In this document: one piece after another, positions 6,735 to 14,377 of the stretch
How positions within the stretch are numbered: position 1 is the stretch's first letter
Layout: each line of letters opens with the position of its first letter
Origin: Clostridiales bacterium
GTDB taxonomy: Bacteria; Bacillota; Clostridia; Tissierellales; Dethiosulfatibacteraceae
NCBI GenBank assembly: GCA_003446975.1
Contig: DMAP01000215.1
Location: 1 to 17,530, forward strand
Length of the DNA stretch: 17,530 nt
Direction of reading: 5' to 3'
Notes under the pieces: generated by a model
Seen by the model: only the letters and a program-made list of their open reading frames with translations
What the model was told of the DNA's origin: nothing
The model's database searches: none
Program-made: the position numbers and the translations under genes

Positions 6735-7025
6735 ATGAAATTTGAAACAACGATTGCCAATGAACTGGGGATGCACGCCGACGCAGCTATTCAGTTCGTG
6801 CAGACGGCAAGCAAGTTTAAGTCGAATATCCGGGTTTTCCATAAAAATAAAGAGGCGGATGGAAAAAATGTGATAAAGCTGCTCGGATTAAGAATAGAAA
6901 AGAACTCCCATATCACTGTTATTGCGGAAGGGGAAGATGAACAATTGGCATTACAAGAGCTGAAGATGTTGGTTGACAATAACTTCTGGGATGAACGGTA
7001 TTCTCCTGACCGCCATCAGAAATAA
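6735..7025 (+). CDS. Divergent HPr-like phosphocarrier protein
   Basis: 96 residues, with the HPr fold pattern from residue 1 to about 85 and a charged tail after it. HPr accepts phosphate from enzyme I and hands it to PTS IIA proteins. The active-site loop reads NELGMHADAAIQFV: His14 is kept, but the normally invariant Arg-Pro after HA is Asp-Ala (residues 16-17). In the second site the regulatory Ser46 is replaced by Asn (GKNVIKLLGL, about residue 45), so HPr kinase could not phosphorylate it there. It may serve the neighbouring PTS in a special way or have lost normal transfer. No clear ribosome binding site precedes the ATG. It converges on the MFS gene. Confidence 0.8.
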   Translation: MKFETTIANELGMHADAAIQFVQTASKFKSNIRVFHKNKEADGKNVIKLLGLRIEKNSHITVIAEGEDEQLALQELKMLVDNNFWDERYSPDRHQK

Positions 7026-7114
7026 TATGTGCTTTCCTCTCCCGAATTATGGGGTTGGGTTAAGCCGAAGTTGTTCTATTTTTATTATTGGCAGTATAGT
7101 ACCAATTTTCATTT

Positions 7115-8308
7115 CTATTGAGATTCTTCTTTCAACATTTTTAAATAGTGGGGTAAAGCGGATAGACAAAATATCACCAGCGGGATAATCATGATCAGCC
7201 CAATAATAAGATAGGAATTGTTATAACTCCCATTGACTTGTCCAGACCAGCTAAACAAATATAACCCTGCAAAAGAGCCGATATCCTGTCCAAAAATTAA
7301 CGTTGCATTGCATGCACCGCGTCTGCAAGGTTCCACCATTTTTAAAGCCATTGGTGAGAATATCGCAAATACCATTCCATAGCCAATCCCCAAAAGGCCG
7401 CTTCCAAGGAAAAATCCAAACGCTGAGTTGATAATTCCAATGATGGAGTATCCAATGATTGTGAATCCGATTGCGATTGTTCCCACGTTCTTTGGGTTAT
7501 CCATATCAACCAGATATTTGCTCAGCAAACGAGAAATTAGGAGACCACTGCCATAGAACAGTAAAAACAAGCCTCTACTTTCAATACCCAATTCCTTTGA
7601 ATAAAGAGGTCCAAAGGTAAACAATCCGGGCATGCCCAATAATAAAAATCCAAGAACAGCAGTTATTCGGTAAACTTTCCGTTCGAAAGTTGTGTTCAGT
7701 GAAAAAACTGCTTCAGAATTACGAACATCCTCATAGGGCATGAACAAAACCAATATAGTTGCGGAAATTCCTAAGATGCCTGCGGTCATAAAAATCAGGT
7801 TAAAATTACCGTCACCTAAAAGCATAAACCCCAAATTTGGCGCCAGTACCACGCCGGAAAGCATCGTGATGATAGAGATGATGCCAAATCCATCTGATCT
7901 TTGTTCTTCGGGAAGAATATCCGCTGGTATTGTGCCTATTGCAGTGGTGTACATTGATACAGGAATTCCCACAATCAATCGTATCATTCCCAGCTCTGTA
8001 ATTTCCAGTGGAAGTAATAATAAGAAATTCGATAATGCCATGAGAATAAAAGAAATGACCAAAGTCAGTCTGCGCCCCCATCTGTCAACTATATAGCCGG
8101 AGAAAGGGCGGAAAATGATAGTTATCAAAACTGTCAGGCTGGAGATGATTCCGATTTCTACGGCTGAGCCGTTGTATCGATCCAGTATGTAAAAGGAAAG
8201 AACTGAGTTAGTGCTCGTCACAGATGAAATTGATAGAATTTTTAAGAGTAAAAACGTGATGAACTGATTGTTCCATAGACTGTTTTGTGGTTTTGTTGAA
8301 GCTTTCAT
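7115..8308 (-). CDS. MFS-family transporter
   Basis: 397 residues with about 12 hydrophobic segments, the normal size of a major facilitator. The loop between helices 2 and 3 has the family motif GYIVDRWGRRL at about residues 70-80, and the central loop (about 190-215) is charged. The protein is probably a proton-coupled exporter or uptake system in the cytoplasmic membrane; the substrate cannot be deduced. Its place beside the PTS and deacetylase genes suggests a sugar or sugar-derived compound, but drug-type MFS exporters look alike. An AGGGA ribosome binding site stands ahead of the ATG. It is read separately from nagA: 232 bp separate the nagA stop from this start, and no shared operator motif is visible there. 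Confidence 0.88.
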   Translation of the reverse strand: MKASTKPQNSLWNNQFITFLLLKILSISSVTSTNSVLSFYILDRYNGSAVEIGIISSLTVLITIIFRPFSGYIVDRWGRRLTLVISFILMALSNFLLLLPLEITELGMIRLIVGIPVSMYTTAIGTIPADILPEEQRSDGFGIISIITMLSGVVLAPNLGFMLLGDGNFNLIFMTAGILGISATILVLFMPYEDVRNSEAVFSLNTTFERKVYRITAVLGFLLLGMPGLFTFGPLYSKELGIESRGLFLLFYGSGLLISRLLSKYLVDMDNPKNVGTIAIGFTIIGYSIIGIINSAFGFFLGSGLLGIGYGMVFAIFSPMALKMVEPCRRGACNATLIFGQDIGSFAGLYLFSWSGQVNGSYNNSYLIIGLIMIIPLVIFCLSALPHYLKMLKEESQ

Positions 8309-8540
8309 GTTAATTCCCTGATTTGAATATTGACAGATAATCTCGAACCGAGCTGAATTTTTATTTCTTTTAAGCGCCTTGAGCAGTCAATCTAAGAACA
8401 AAATGCAATCCCCCTGAATAACTTGCAACGAGAAAGCTGCTTAAAGTAAATTTGTAAGAAGCATAGGTGAGTATTCTTAAACGAAAACTAACTTAATAAG
8501 ATGTGGAGAATTGATTTTTGCATCAATCTGTAAAATTGAT

Positions 8541-9737
8541 TCAAACACCTTCTTCTATCTTGAATCTGGTTAAATATTTCTCGTTGAAAAGCTCCTTGTC
8601 TATTCTTGAATCATAGACAAGGCGGCCTTCAACGTAGGTCGCAATTGCTTCGTAATCGTCATTGATCACAACCAGATCGGCGTCTTTCCCTACAGCGATT
8701 GAACCTTTCTGTTCACCCAATCCATAAAACTGAGCAGCGTTCAAGGAAGACATGCGCAGAATTTGTTTCAGGGGTATATTCAATTGATTCGCTAATACAG
8801 AAATGCCATACAGAACAGTTTTTGTGGAACCCATCAACCGCCCTGTATCAGTTTTGCTAAAACCACTTTCATCAATCGTGACTTTTGTATCTCCAAAGAA
8901 CTTATAGGTTCCCACTGGCGCCCCGCAGGCTTGGGAAGCATCTGAAACCATAAACCAGTGGTCAAAGTCTTTTAAACGAAACATAATTTCAAGCATGATT
9001 GGGTTGACGTGCATTCCATCACAGATCACTTCACAATACACATTTTCGTTGAGCAAGCATGCCCCCAATCCGCCCATATCCCTATGATGAATGCCGCTCA
9101 TCACGTTGGCTGTATGTGTTGATACGCTGAGCCCATGCTGAAAAGCATGCATGGCCTCTTCATAGTTGCAGTTGCTATGAGCAAACGAAAGAACCACGTT
9201 TTTTTCGCGTAAATAATCAATGACTTTTTGACTATCCTTGATTTCTGGTGCTATCGCCATTAATTTGAGAAGACCATCACAATCTTCATAAATTTTTTTC
9301 ACCAGATCCATATCAACAGTCGGTGTTTCAGCCTCAATCCCTTTTTCACCTGTCCGGTTAAGGTAAGGTCCTTCCGAATGAATGCCTAGTATTCGAGCTC
9401 CATCGGGCTGCTCTTTTGCAACTTTGGCAACAACTTTGCACATATCAGGCGAAGTGGTTGGAAAAACACCGGTAATACCGTTGGCAGCACATCCTTTTAG
9501 GAAACCTTTTACCTCACATTCGGGATCTGAACAATCACCGCCAAATAAACCAAATCCATTAATCCCATGGATATGCGTATCAATAATCCCGGGAATAATA
9601 CGGTATCCCGAATAATCAATGAAAGCGTCAACAACTGCATCGCGTGAGTAAAAGTCTATGATCTTTCCATTTTCAATAACCAGATAACCATCAAGGCTGC
9701 CATTCTCACAAATGATGCGGTCACATTTTATATACAA
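8541..9737 (-). CDS. nagA: N-acetylglucosamine-6-phosphate deacetylase
   Basis: 398 residues, a usual length for NagA, which converts GlcNAc-6-phosphate to glucosamine-6-phosphate and acetate in the cytoplasm. The amidohydrolase motifs are in order: PGIIDTHIHG with His55 and His57, GIHSEGPYL with Glu122, SFAHSN with His187, STHTANVMSG with His208, CDGMHV with His243, and MVSDAS with catalytic Asp266. The C-terminal GSIAVGKDADLVVIN strand is typical. It is the last gene of the PTS operon, four bases after the deacetylase gene. No nagB (glucosamine-6-P deaminase) is in the window, so the product must be handled elsewhere. The match to the family is strong; exact substrate could be another N-acetylhexosamine 6-phosphate. 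Confidence 0.93.
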   Translation of the reverse strand: MYIKCDRIICENGSLDGYLVIENGKIIDFYSRDAVVDAFIDYSGYRIIPGIIDTHIHGINGFGLFGGDCSDPECEVKGFLKGCAANGITGVFPTTSPDMCKVVAKVAKEQPDGARILGIHSEGPYLNRTGEKGIEAETPTVDMDLVKKIYEDCDGLLKLMAIAPEIKDSQKVIDYLREKNVVLSFAHSNCNYEEAMHAFQHGLSVSTHTANVMSGIHHRDMGGLGACLLNENVYCEVICDGMHVNPIMLEIMFRLKDFDHWFMVSDASQACGAPVGTYKFFGDTKVTIDESGFSKTDTGRLMGSTKTVLYGISVLANQLNIPLKQILRMSSLNAAQFYGLGEQKGSIAVGKDADLVVINDDYEAIATYVEGRLVYDSRIDKELFNEKYLTRFKIEEGV

Positions 9738-9741
9738 TTAA

Positions 9742-10545
9742 TCATCCTTTCTTAAAATCATCATATCTAACCAACTCGACATGATTTTCCTCAATAAAGG
9801 CTTTCAACCTGGGAGAACAAGCCATGCACAAATCTTTAGCTCTGATAACCGTGTAATTCGAACAGCGGAAGAGATCCTCATCTACAAAACCCACATGACT
9901 TACAAGGAAAGAGTTTTCGTAATCCAGTATTTCAGGAATGACCTCCAGGGCACGCTCTTCAACGTCGGTTTGGAGTTGTTTTTCAATAGGAAATGGTCGT
10001 AGATACCAATTGATGCTTACCCAATGAAAGTTGAATTCCTTTAGAAAATTCATCGTGTAAGGTATTTCATATTTCTCAGCAATCGTTTCGATTGCCTTAT
10101 TAATATTGGGTGTTATCAATGAATGACCCTGAATATACCCTGGCTTCTTCCCCACCAGCTCAATAAACCATTTGACCTGGTTTTCTGCCTCGATCATCGT
10201 TTCGTCAAATGGATATGGATCATTCTCCATTTTGTCAGTATTCATTTCAGTAAGAGATATATTTGTTTTCGCAACGATCTCGCCGGAGGTATAAAATTCA
10301 CCAGTGCCTTTCACTAAATTAGGGACTTGATCAACCGGTGAGATGGGCCTGCCAGCCACAAGGTTAATATCAATACCAAAACAACATTGTGGATAATATT
10401 TAATCTGTTCGGCTGCAAATCGAGAGCTGGGCATATTAACGAATAATCCCGTGTTACGGACCAATCCATCGCGAATCCCTTTCAGCGCACCGCAGGTAAC
10501 CCCTTCGGTAATCCCATAATCGTCTGATTGAAAAAGCAGTTTCAT
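9742..10545 (-). CDS. ChbG/YdjC-family carbohydrate deacetylase, copy 1
   Basis: 267 residues. YdjC-fold enzymes remove an acetyl group from a phosphorylated N-acetylated sugar, such as chitobiose-6-phosphate. The start has QSDDYG with metal-binding Asp8 and Asp9, the middle GHSLITPN with His141, and the C-terminal part VSHVGFVDEDL with His217, followed by RAKDLCMACSPRLKAFI, the usual family ending. In the GIDINLVAG loop Asp59 replaces the histidine that normally completes the metal site (GIHLNL), so activity or metal choice may differ. It lies between the M28-like gene and nagA, 3 bp from each, clearly one transcript. The second, more canonical copy is at 14588-15382. Confidence 0.88.
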   Translation of the reverse strand: MKLLFQSDDYGITEGVTCGALKGIRDGLVRNTGLFVNMPSSRFAAEQIKYYPQCCFGIDINLVAGRPISPVDQVPNLVKGTGEFYTSGEIVAKTNISLTEMNTDKMENDPYPFDETMIEAENQVKWFIELVGKKPGYIQGHSLITPNINKAIETIAEKYEIPYTMNFLKEFNFHWVSINWYLRPFPIEKQLQTDVEERALEVIPEILDYENSFLVSHVGFVDEDLFRCSNYTVIRAKDLCMACSPRLKAFIEENHVELVRYDDFKKG

Positions 10546-10548
10546 TTT

Positions 10549-11472
10549 CTAAGCTCCTAAGTACTTTATTAATCCCTCACAAAGAAACTCTAATCTTAGA
10601 ATATCAACTTTGAAATCTTTTTTTGATTGTGTATTACGCACCAGAAAATTATGATTTTCGATTGTTCCTGTACATATATGAAGCATTTTCGGAAAAGATT
10701 GCAGTTTGGTATCTTTCAAGTGCTCTTCGGGGACGACCTGGTCAATCACATCCACGTTGGTTAGAACTTCAACCATTTTTTTCGCTTCAATGCTCGTCGC
10801 CTGGTTGTGTGCACAGACTAATTTTTCCCCATAGGATACGCAGTCAATATAAATAATCGTTTTGTTCTTCAAGCTTTCATCTTCAGCAAATATGCGCCAT
10901 CCTGTATTTGAGCTAACGGTATTATCCAGAAGAACATAGGCGACATTTCTATTTTTTGCTAAACGTTCAGCGAGTGCAGCTATCAGGGCAATGCTGGCTG
11001 AATTTCTGTTAAAATTCACCGAATTCGGAATACCTGTAATCAACCGATAACAAAAAATGATCAAGCCGACAAAAAAAACAATGCTTATTACTTTTATTAG
11101 TATAGAAAAAGACAAAAATTGCCTAAATACAAAATATGTCAATAAGCTAGAGCCAATGTAAATTAATGAGCGAATAAGTAATTCTCGATTTTCCTGAGAA
11201 AGGTTCTTTGATAAATTGAATGGGAAATAAGTAAAAGGAAGAAGAGAACGGGAAGGTGTGTCATACGGGCACACAACCAGATATTTAGCCTTTTTGGTAT
11301 CCCCTATATAAATATTGGAAACATGAAGCAGTTTCTTTTTAACTTCTTGAAGTTCTACAGCATAATTTAGATTTCTAAAAAAAGGTTCTGCTTGTGAATA
11401 GAAAATCCTTTTCTGTCGTTTCGTGTACCGTTTTGCTAATGTCACACCGAATAGCATTAATAAATTTTTCAT
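10549..11472 (-). CDS. Membrane protein resembling an inactivated M28 (Zn-aminopeptidase) domain
   Basis: 307 residues. The sequence follows the pattern of M28 metallopeptidases: a strand with KYLVVCPYDTPS (63-74) where active enzymes have VxxAHYDTP, NFNRNSASIALIAALAERL (153-171) where they have DNASGVA, and VAYVLLDNTVSSNTGW (177-192) where they have FxxFDGEExGxxGS. The metal-binding His, Asp and Glu residues are thus replaced (Pro69, Asn residues). Two membrane helices (about 99-117 and 121-143) are inserted between the first two motifs, so the domain is membrane-bound. I infer a catalytically dead peptidase, perhaps a sugar- or substrate-binding accessory. It follows the IID gene after a terminator-like hairpin and precedes the deacetylase. 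The M28 match is by eye and unproven. Confidence 0.6.
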   Translation of the reverse strand: MKNLLMLFGVTLAKRYTKRQKRIFYSQAEPFFRNLNYAVELQEVKKKLLHVSNIYIGDTKKAKYLVVCPYDTPSRSLLPFTYFPFNLSKNLSQENRELLIRSLIYIGSSLLTYFVFRQFLSFSILIKVISIVFFVGLIIFCYRLITGIPNSVNFNRNSASIALIAALAERLAKNRNVAYVLLDNTVSSNTGWRIFAEDESLKNKTIIYIDCVSYGEKLVCAHNQATSIEAKKMVEVLTNVDVIDQVVPEEHLKDTKLQSFPKMLHICTGTIENHNFLVRNTQSKKDFKVDILRLEFLCEGLIKYLGA

Positions 11473-11486
11473 TCCATAATCTCATT

Positions 11487-11526
11487 AAAAAAAGGTTATG
11501 GAATATTTCATCCATAACCTTTTTTA
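11487..11526 (-). terminator. Hairpin with T run after the IID gene, possible attenuator
   Basis: On the minus strand AGGTTATGGA pairs perfectly with TCCATAACCT around an 8-base loop, and flanking A and T runs lengthen the stem. Seven T residues follow. It begins 8 bp beyond the stop codon of the IID gene and ends 15 bp before the start codon of the M28-like gene, so it should reduce transcription of the three downstream genes. The descending arm can also pair with TTATGGAA at the next start codon. Confidence 0.85.
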
Positions 11527-11534
11527 ACCTAATC

Positions 11535-12356
11535 TTAGAAAATCCCTATAAGGGCACCTAACAATGATATGCCCATAACGGTGAAAATTAATGTGGTTGC
11601 ACGAACACCTTTTTTAAGCATTCTTACCAGAACGAATACATAAATGATGCTCAACAATCCAGGGAAAATACTGTTAAAAACATCCTGAATAACAAGCGAA
11701 GCGCCGTTGATCGTAATAGCCCAATTAAGTGGTACATAGACCATTGAAGCGGTTAATGCGCCTGTCATTATCAACCCCAGAATGCCGGCTGCTTTCGTCA
11801 AGGCATTGATCAATCCTGATTCAAAAATCTGGTCGATGAAGGAAGTACCATATTTGTACCCTGCATTTAAGAGATAATACTTTGCGACCGATTGTGAGAC
11901 ACCATAAAGCAAAATGAACAGGAGTGCGCCCAAGATGTTGCCCTGTGAGCCAAGTCCGATACCGACACCTCCGGCAATGACACGAATGCCATTAAAAAAC
12001 AGGGAATCGAACATCCCGGCTGTTGGCCCCATGAGGCTGCTATTAATGCTGTTGATTACCGCAGGATCGAAATCGGGGTTCTCTTTATTTTGTTTTTCCA
12101 ACGCATAAGTGAGACCAGCGATAAAAGAAAAGGGAACCGCATTTGTGTTGAAGAAGTTCTGATGGCGTAAATATGCCGCTTTCTTGCCCTCAGGATCGTC
12201 CTTATAGATCTCGTCAATAGCGGGAGCCATTGTTAAGGTAAATCCATTGGCCTCCATCTTCACCATATTAAAACCGATGAAACAGAGGTGGGAACGCAGG
12301 AACATCGATTTGAGAATTTTCTTCTCTTTCATATCTTCGGTATTTTTGCTGTTCAT
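11535..12356 (-). CDS. PTS mannose/fructose/sorbose-family IID component
   Basis: 273 residues, typical for IID. Together with IIC it forms the membrane channel of mannose-family PTS, which moves sugars such as mannose, fructose, N-acetylglucosamine, N-acetylgalactosamine or chondroitin disaccharides. The N-terminal amphipathic part (SMFLRSHLCFIGFNMVKMEANGF) and the RHQNFFNTN segment near 84-92 are family landmarks; GPTAGMFDSLF at 121-131 and a hydrophobic C-terminal region with the last helix near the end complete it. GAAGGAGGA precedes its ATG inside the IIC gene, and the two genes overlap by 4 bp (ATGA). A terminator hairpin follows. Substrate cannot be read from the sequence. Confidence 0.94.
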   Translation of the reverse strand: MNSKNTEDMKEKKILKSMFLRSHLCFIGFNMVKMEANGFTLTMAPAIDEIYKDDPEGKKAAYLRHQNFFNTNAVPFSFIAGLTYALEKQNKENPDFDPAVINSINSSLMGPTAGMFDSLFFNGIRVIAGGVGIGLGSQGNILGALLFILLYGVSQSVAKYYLLNAGYKYGTSFIDQIFESGLINALTKAAGILGLIMTGALTASMVYVPLNWAITINGASLVIQDVFNSIFPGLLSIIYVFVLVRMLKKGVRATTLIFTVMGISLLGALIGIF

Positions 12357-13153
12357 GCGAAAAATCCTCCTTCCCCTTCTTTCGACGATTGGGATCCCTT
12401 GCCCAGTGAATTCTTCAAATCAATAACGTCTTTATCCTGCATGAAAATCGCAACGGCGATGACAATGCCGATTATTGCGATAGCTATAGTTGAAAGTCCC
12501 ATGGATTTCGCCATGACAAAACCCAGGAAGAAGAACACACCAACTTTGGGAGACCAAATCATAGAAGTCAAGATCGAGATACCAATACCAATCATCAAAG
12601 AAGAAGCTGCTCCCAACCCAGTCATCACCCAGGCAGGCAATGTTGCCATGAATGCACTCAATCCTTCAACGCCATATGCAATGGCGAAGAACATTAATAC
12701 CGTACTCCACAAGGCTTGGACAACGAACTGCAGGAAGGTTTGATTAAAGAGTTTTCTGGTTTTTCCTTCAGCGGCCAATTTCTCCCAGTGAGGAGCCAGG
12801 CCGGACGTAACGGGGGTCCAAATAGCGCCAAGAGACACAACAATTGTGCCGATAGGGATTGCGAGAGCAAGACCCGCTTCTGCATTTTGACCCGTTAAGA
12901 TAGCGTATGAGACAACAATCACGGTAGATGTTGCCCAATCAGAGGGTAGTGCCCCACCGACCGCAGATACGCCCATGAAAATGGATTCAAGAGAGGCACC
13001 TAAAATGATGCCTGTTTTAATATCACCCAGTACAAGCCCCACAATTGGACCCAGGACAATAGGTCTGGTTAAGGTTTGCCAACTGAGCAGGTTTGTCTCA
13101 ATGACATAGATGACAAAGTACACCAAGCAAGCTTTCAAGGCTGGTATTACCAT
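12353..13153 (-). CDS. PTS mannose/fructose/sorbose-family IIC component
   Basis: 266 residues with about 7 to 8 hydrophobic segments. It is the sugar-translocating membrane subunit that works with IID. Family patterns are TRPIVLGPIVGLVLGDIKTG (29-48), the GASLESIFMGVSAVGGALPSD segment near 52-72, and a long hydrophobic end. A perfect AAAGGAGGA ribosome binding site lies ahead of the ATG, 19 bp after the IIB stop codon. The C-terminal tail is polar and Gly/Ser/Glu rich. It is the third gene of the IIA-IIB-IIC-IID operon and shares its four-base overlap with IID. Confidence 0.94.
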   Translation of the reverse strand: MVIPALKACLVYFVIYVIETNLLSWQTLTRPIVLGPIVGLVLGDIKTGIILGASLESIFMGVSAVGGALPSDWATSTVIVVSYAILTGQNAEAGLALAIPIGTIVVSLGAIWTPVTSGLAPHWEKLAAEGKTRKLFNQTFLQFVVQALWSTVLMFFAIAYGVEGLSAFMATLPAWVMTGLGAASSLMIGIGISILTSMIWSPKVGVFFFLGFVMAKSMGLSTIAIAIIGIVIAVAIFMQDKDVIDLKNSLGKGSQSSKEGEGGFFA

Positions 13154-13172
13154 GTATTCCTCCTTTAATAAA

Positions 13173-13670
13173 TTAAGAATTCTCTATTATTTTCTTTAGA
13201 GGTTCTGGTTTATCATCTGGTGTTACTTGATAAAAGCACTCAACACCAGTTTCCAGAATCTTTTTTATAACCAATACTTCGCTATCATAAAGATAAAGGT
13301 TTGGACAGAAGACTTTTCGAACCGCCGTACCGGTTTTTATTGCAACTCGACCGTAATTACCAATGTTTACAGTTTTGATACCCTTTACCGAATTTATTAA
13401 TGTGAGGATATTTTGGGGAGTTTTTACCAGTACCATAATGCCAAGGCTATCAGCACGCGGATCAGCCAACATCTTTATTCCATCGTCCATTCCTACGATA
13501 GCTACTTTAATATCCAGGGGAGCGGCCATCATTAAAGATTTTTTGATCAGATCATTTTTCGCGGCCTCATCATCAATTACTACGATTCGATCCACGCCTA
13601 AATGTTTTGACCAACGAATCGCAACCTGACCGTGAATCAAACGTTCATCGAGCCGAATTAACTTTATCAT
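13173..13670 (-). CDS. PTS mannose/fructose/sorbose-family IIB component
   Basis: 165 residues, the usual size. This cytoplasmic subunit takes phosphate from IIA and gives it to the sugar bound by IIC-IID. The N-terminal signature IRLDERLIHGQVAIRW is complete, with the phosphorylated His13, and the remainder VVIDDEAAKNDLIKKSLMM matches the family. Its ATG directly follows the TGA of the IIA gene with no spacer, so the ribosome binding site GGAGG is inside the IIA coding region and translation is probably coupled. Confidence 0.95.
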   Translation of the reverse strand: MIKLIRLDERLIHGQVAIRWSKHLGVDRIVVIDDEAAKNDLIKKSLMMAAPLDIKVAIVGMDDGIKMLADPRADSLGIMVLVKTPQNILTLINSVKGIKTVNIGNYGRVAIKTGTAVRKVFCPNLYLYDSEVLVIKKILETGVECFYQVTPDDKPEPLKKIIENS

Positions 13671-14084
13671 TCAGTTCCTCCAAAAATCTTTCTCTTCTTT
13701 ACCAGTGGATTCGAATTCAACAAGCGTTAGTGCCTTTCGACTTTCTTCCACCATATCTTTCAATTGTTCATGATTGAGTGGCGTATTTTTTAATAACAGT
13801 TGCAGCACTAACGCCAGATTCATCCCCGCAATAAGGAAAGTATTGGGCCGATCAAGGCGCAAATACATTTTCTGATTGACACTACCCCCATACAAATCTG
13901 ACAGCATAATAACCTGCTCTGTATCTGGAACGGATTGAAAAAATTCATCCAGTTTTTCTTCGACGCTTTGCTGGTCAAGATATGCATCAATCACAATTAA
14001 ATCTTCCGTTTTACCAAGGAGAATATCTAGAGAACTCTTTATTCCACTAGCAAAATAACCATGTGAAGCCGCTAAAATCTTCAG
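13671..14084 (-). CDS. PTS mannose-family IIA component, with a CTG start codon
   Basis: 137 residues when read from CTG at 14082-14084. The frame then begins with KILAASHGYFASGIKSSL, the normal N-terminus of mannose-type IIA, including the phosphorylated His8. Starting at the in-frame GTG (13994) would drop 30 residues and the histidine. An in-frame stop lies three codons upstream of the CTG, so no ATG, GTG or TTG can be used for the complete domain. A nine-base perfect anti-Shine-Dalgarno match GGAGGTGAT lies in the right place, supporting the CTG start. LSDLYGGSVN corresponds to the DLFGGSPFN motif. It is the first gene of the IIA-IIB-IIC-IID operon. A sequencing or base change from ATG is the alternative explanation. 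Confidence 0.85.
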   Translation of the reverse strand: MKILAASHGYFASGIKSSLDILLGKTEDLIVIDAYLDQQSVEEKLDEFFQSVPDTEQVIMLSDLYGGSVNQKMYLRLDRPNTFLIAGMNLALVLQLLLKNTPLNHEQLKDMVEESRKALTLVEFESTGKEEKDFWRN

Positions 14085-14209
14085 AAGAAATCACCTCCAA
14101 ACTATAAAAAATTTTTTTATCACTAAAAGCTAATTTGCATCTAGAAAAATAAAATATTTAACGCACCTCCTTTTTCCTTAATTTTTATCGGTTATTCCGT
14201 ATTTTAGTA

Positions 14210-14227
14210 AATGAGCGTTTGTTCATT
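14210..14227. promoter_or_regulatory. Putative TetR-type operator, PTS operon copy
   Basis: AATGAGCGTTTGTTCATT is an imperfect palindrome: the outer AATGA and TCATT arms are exact reverse complements, with C/G paired further in. It is identical to the copy at 15487 except one base and matches the copy at 5229 at 14 of 18 positions. It lies 11 bp downstream of the -10 box, in the initially transcribed region. Confidence 0.65.
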
Positions 14228-14238
14228 AGTATGGAACG

Positions 14239-14267
14239 ATTATAACTAGAAAAAATGAATAAATCAA
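14239..14267 (-). promoter_or_regulatory. Sigma-70 promoter of the mannose-family PTS operon
   Basis: On the minus strand TTGATT (14262-14267) and TATAAT (14239-14244) are spaced by exactly 17 bp. Transcription would start near 14232, and the operator at 14210-14227 would sit right after it. The operon it drives runs IIA-IIB-IIC-IID and, with read-through, the M28-like gene, chbG and nagA. Confidence 0.75.
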
Positions 14268-14377
14268 GAATCAATTGCAATTTTTAAGTAATGACCACTA
14301 TTCCAACCAATCATAAAAATGTCGCTTGATATTTGTAAAATCTGAAAAACAATTTATTCCATTAAAGGATTGGTCCC

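Noticed and set aside
8330..8336. A TTGACA hexamer on the plus strand near 8330 as a promoter
   Set aside because: No acceptable -10 box at 16-18 bp and no plus-strand gene downstream.
8511..8528. ATTGAT/ATCAAT hairpin beyond the nagA stop codon as a terminator
   Set aside because: The stem is only six AT-rich pairs and no T run follows in the direction of transcription.
13671..13994. A short mannose-type IIA starting at GTG 13994
   Set aside because: This would remove the active-site histidine and the first strand of the fold, while an excellent ribosome binding site sits upstream at the CTG.
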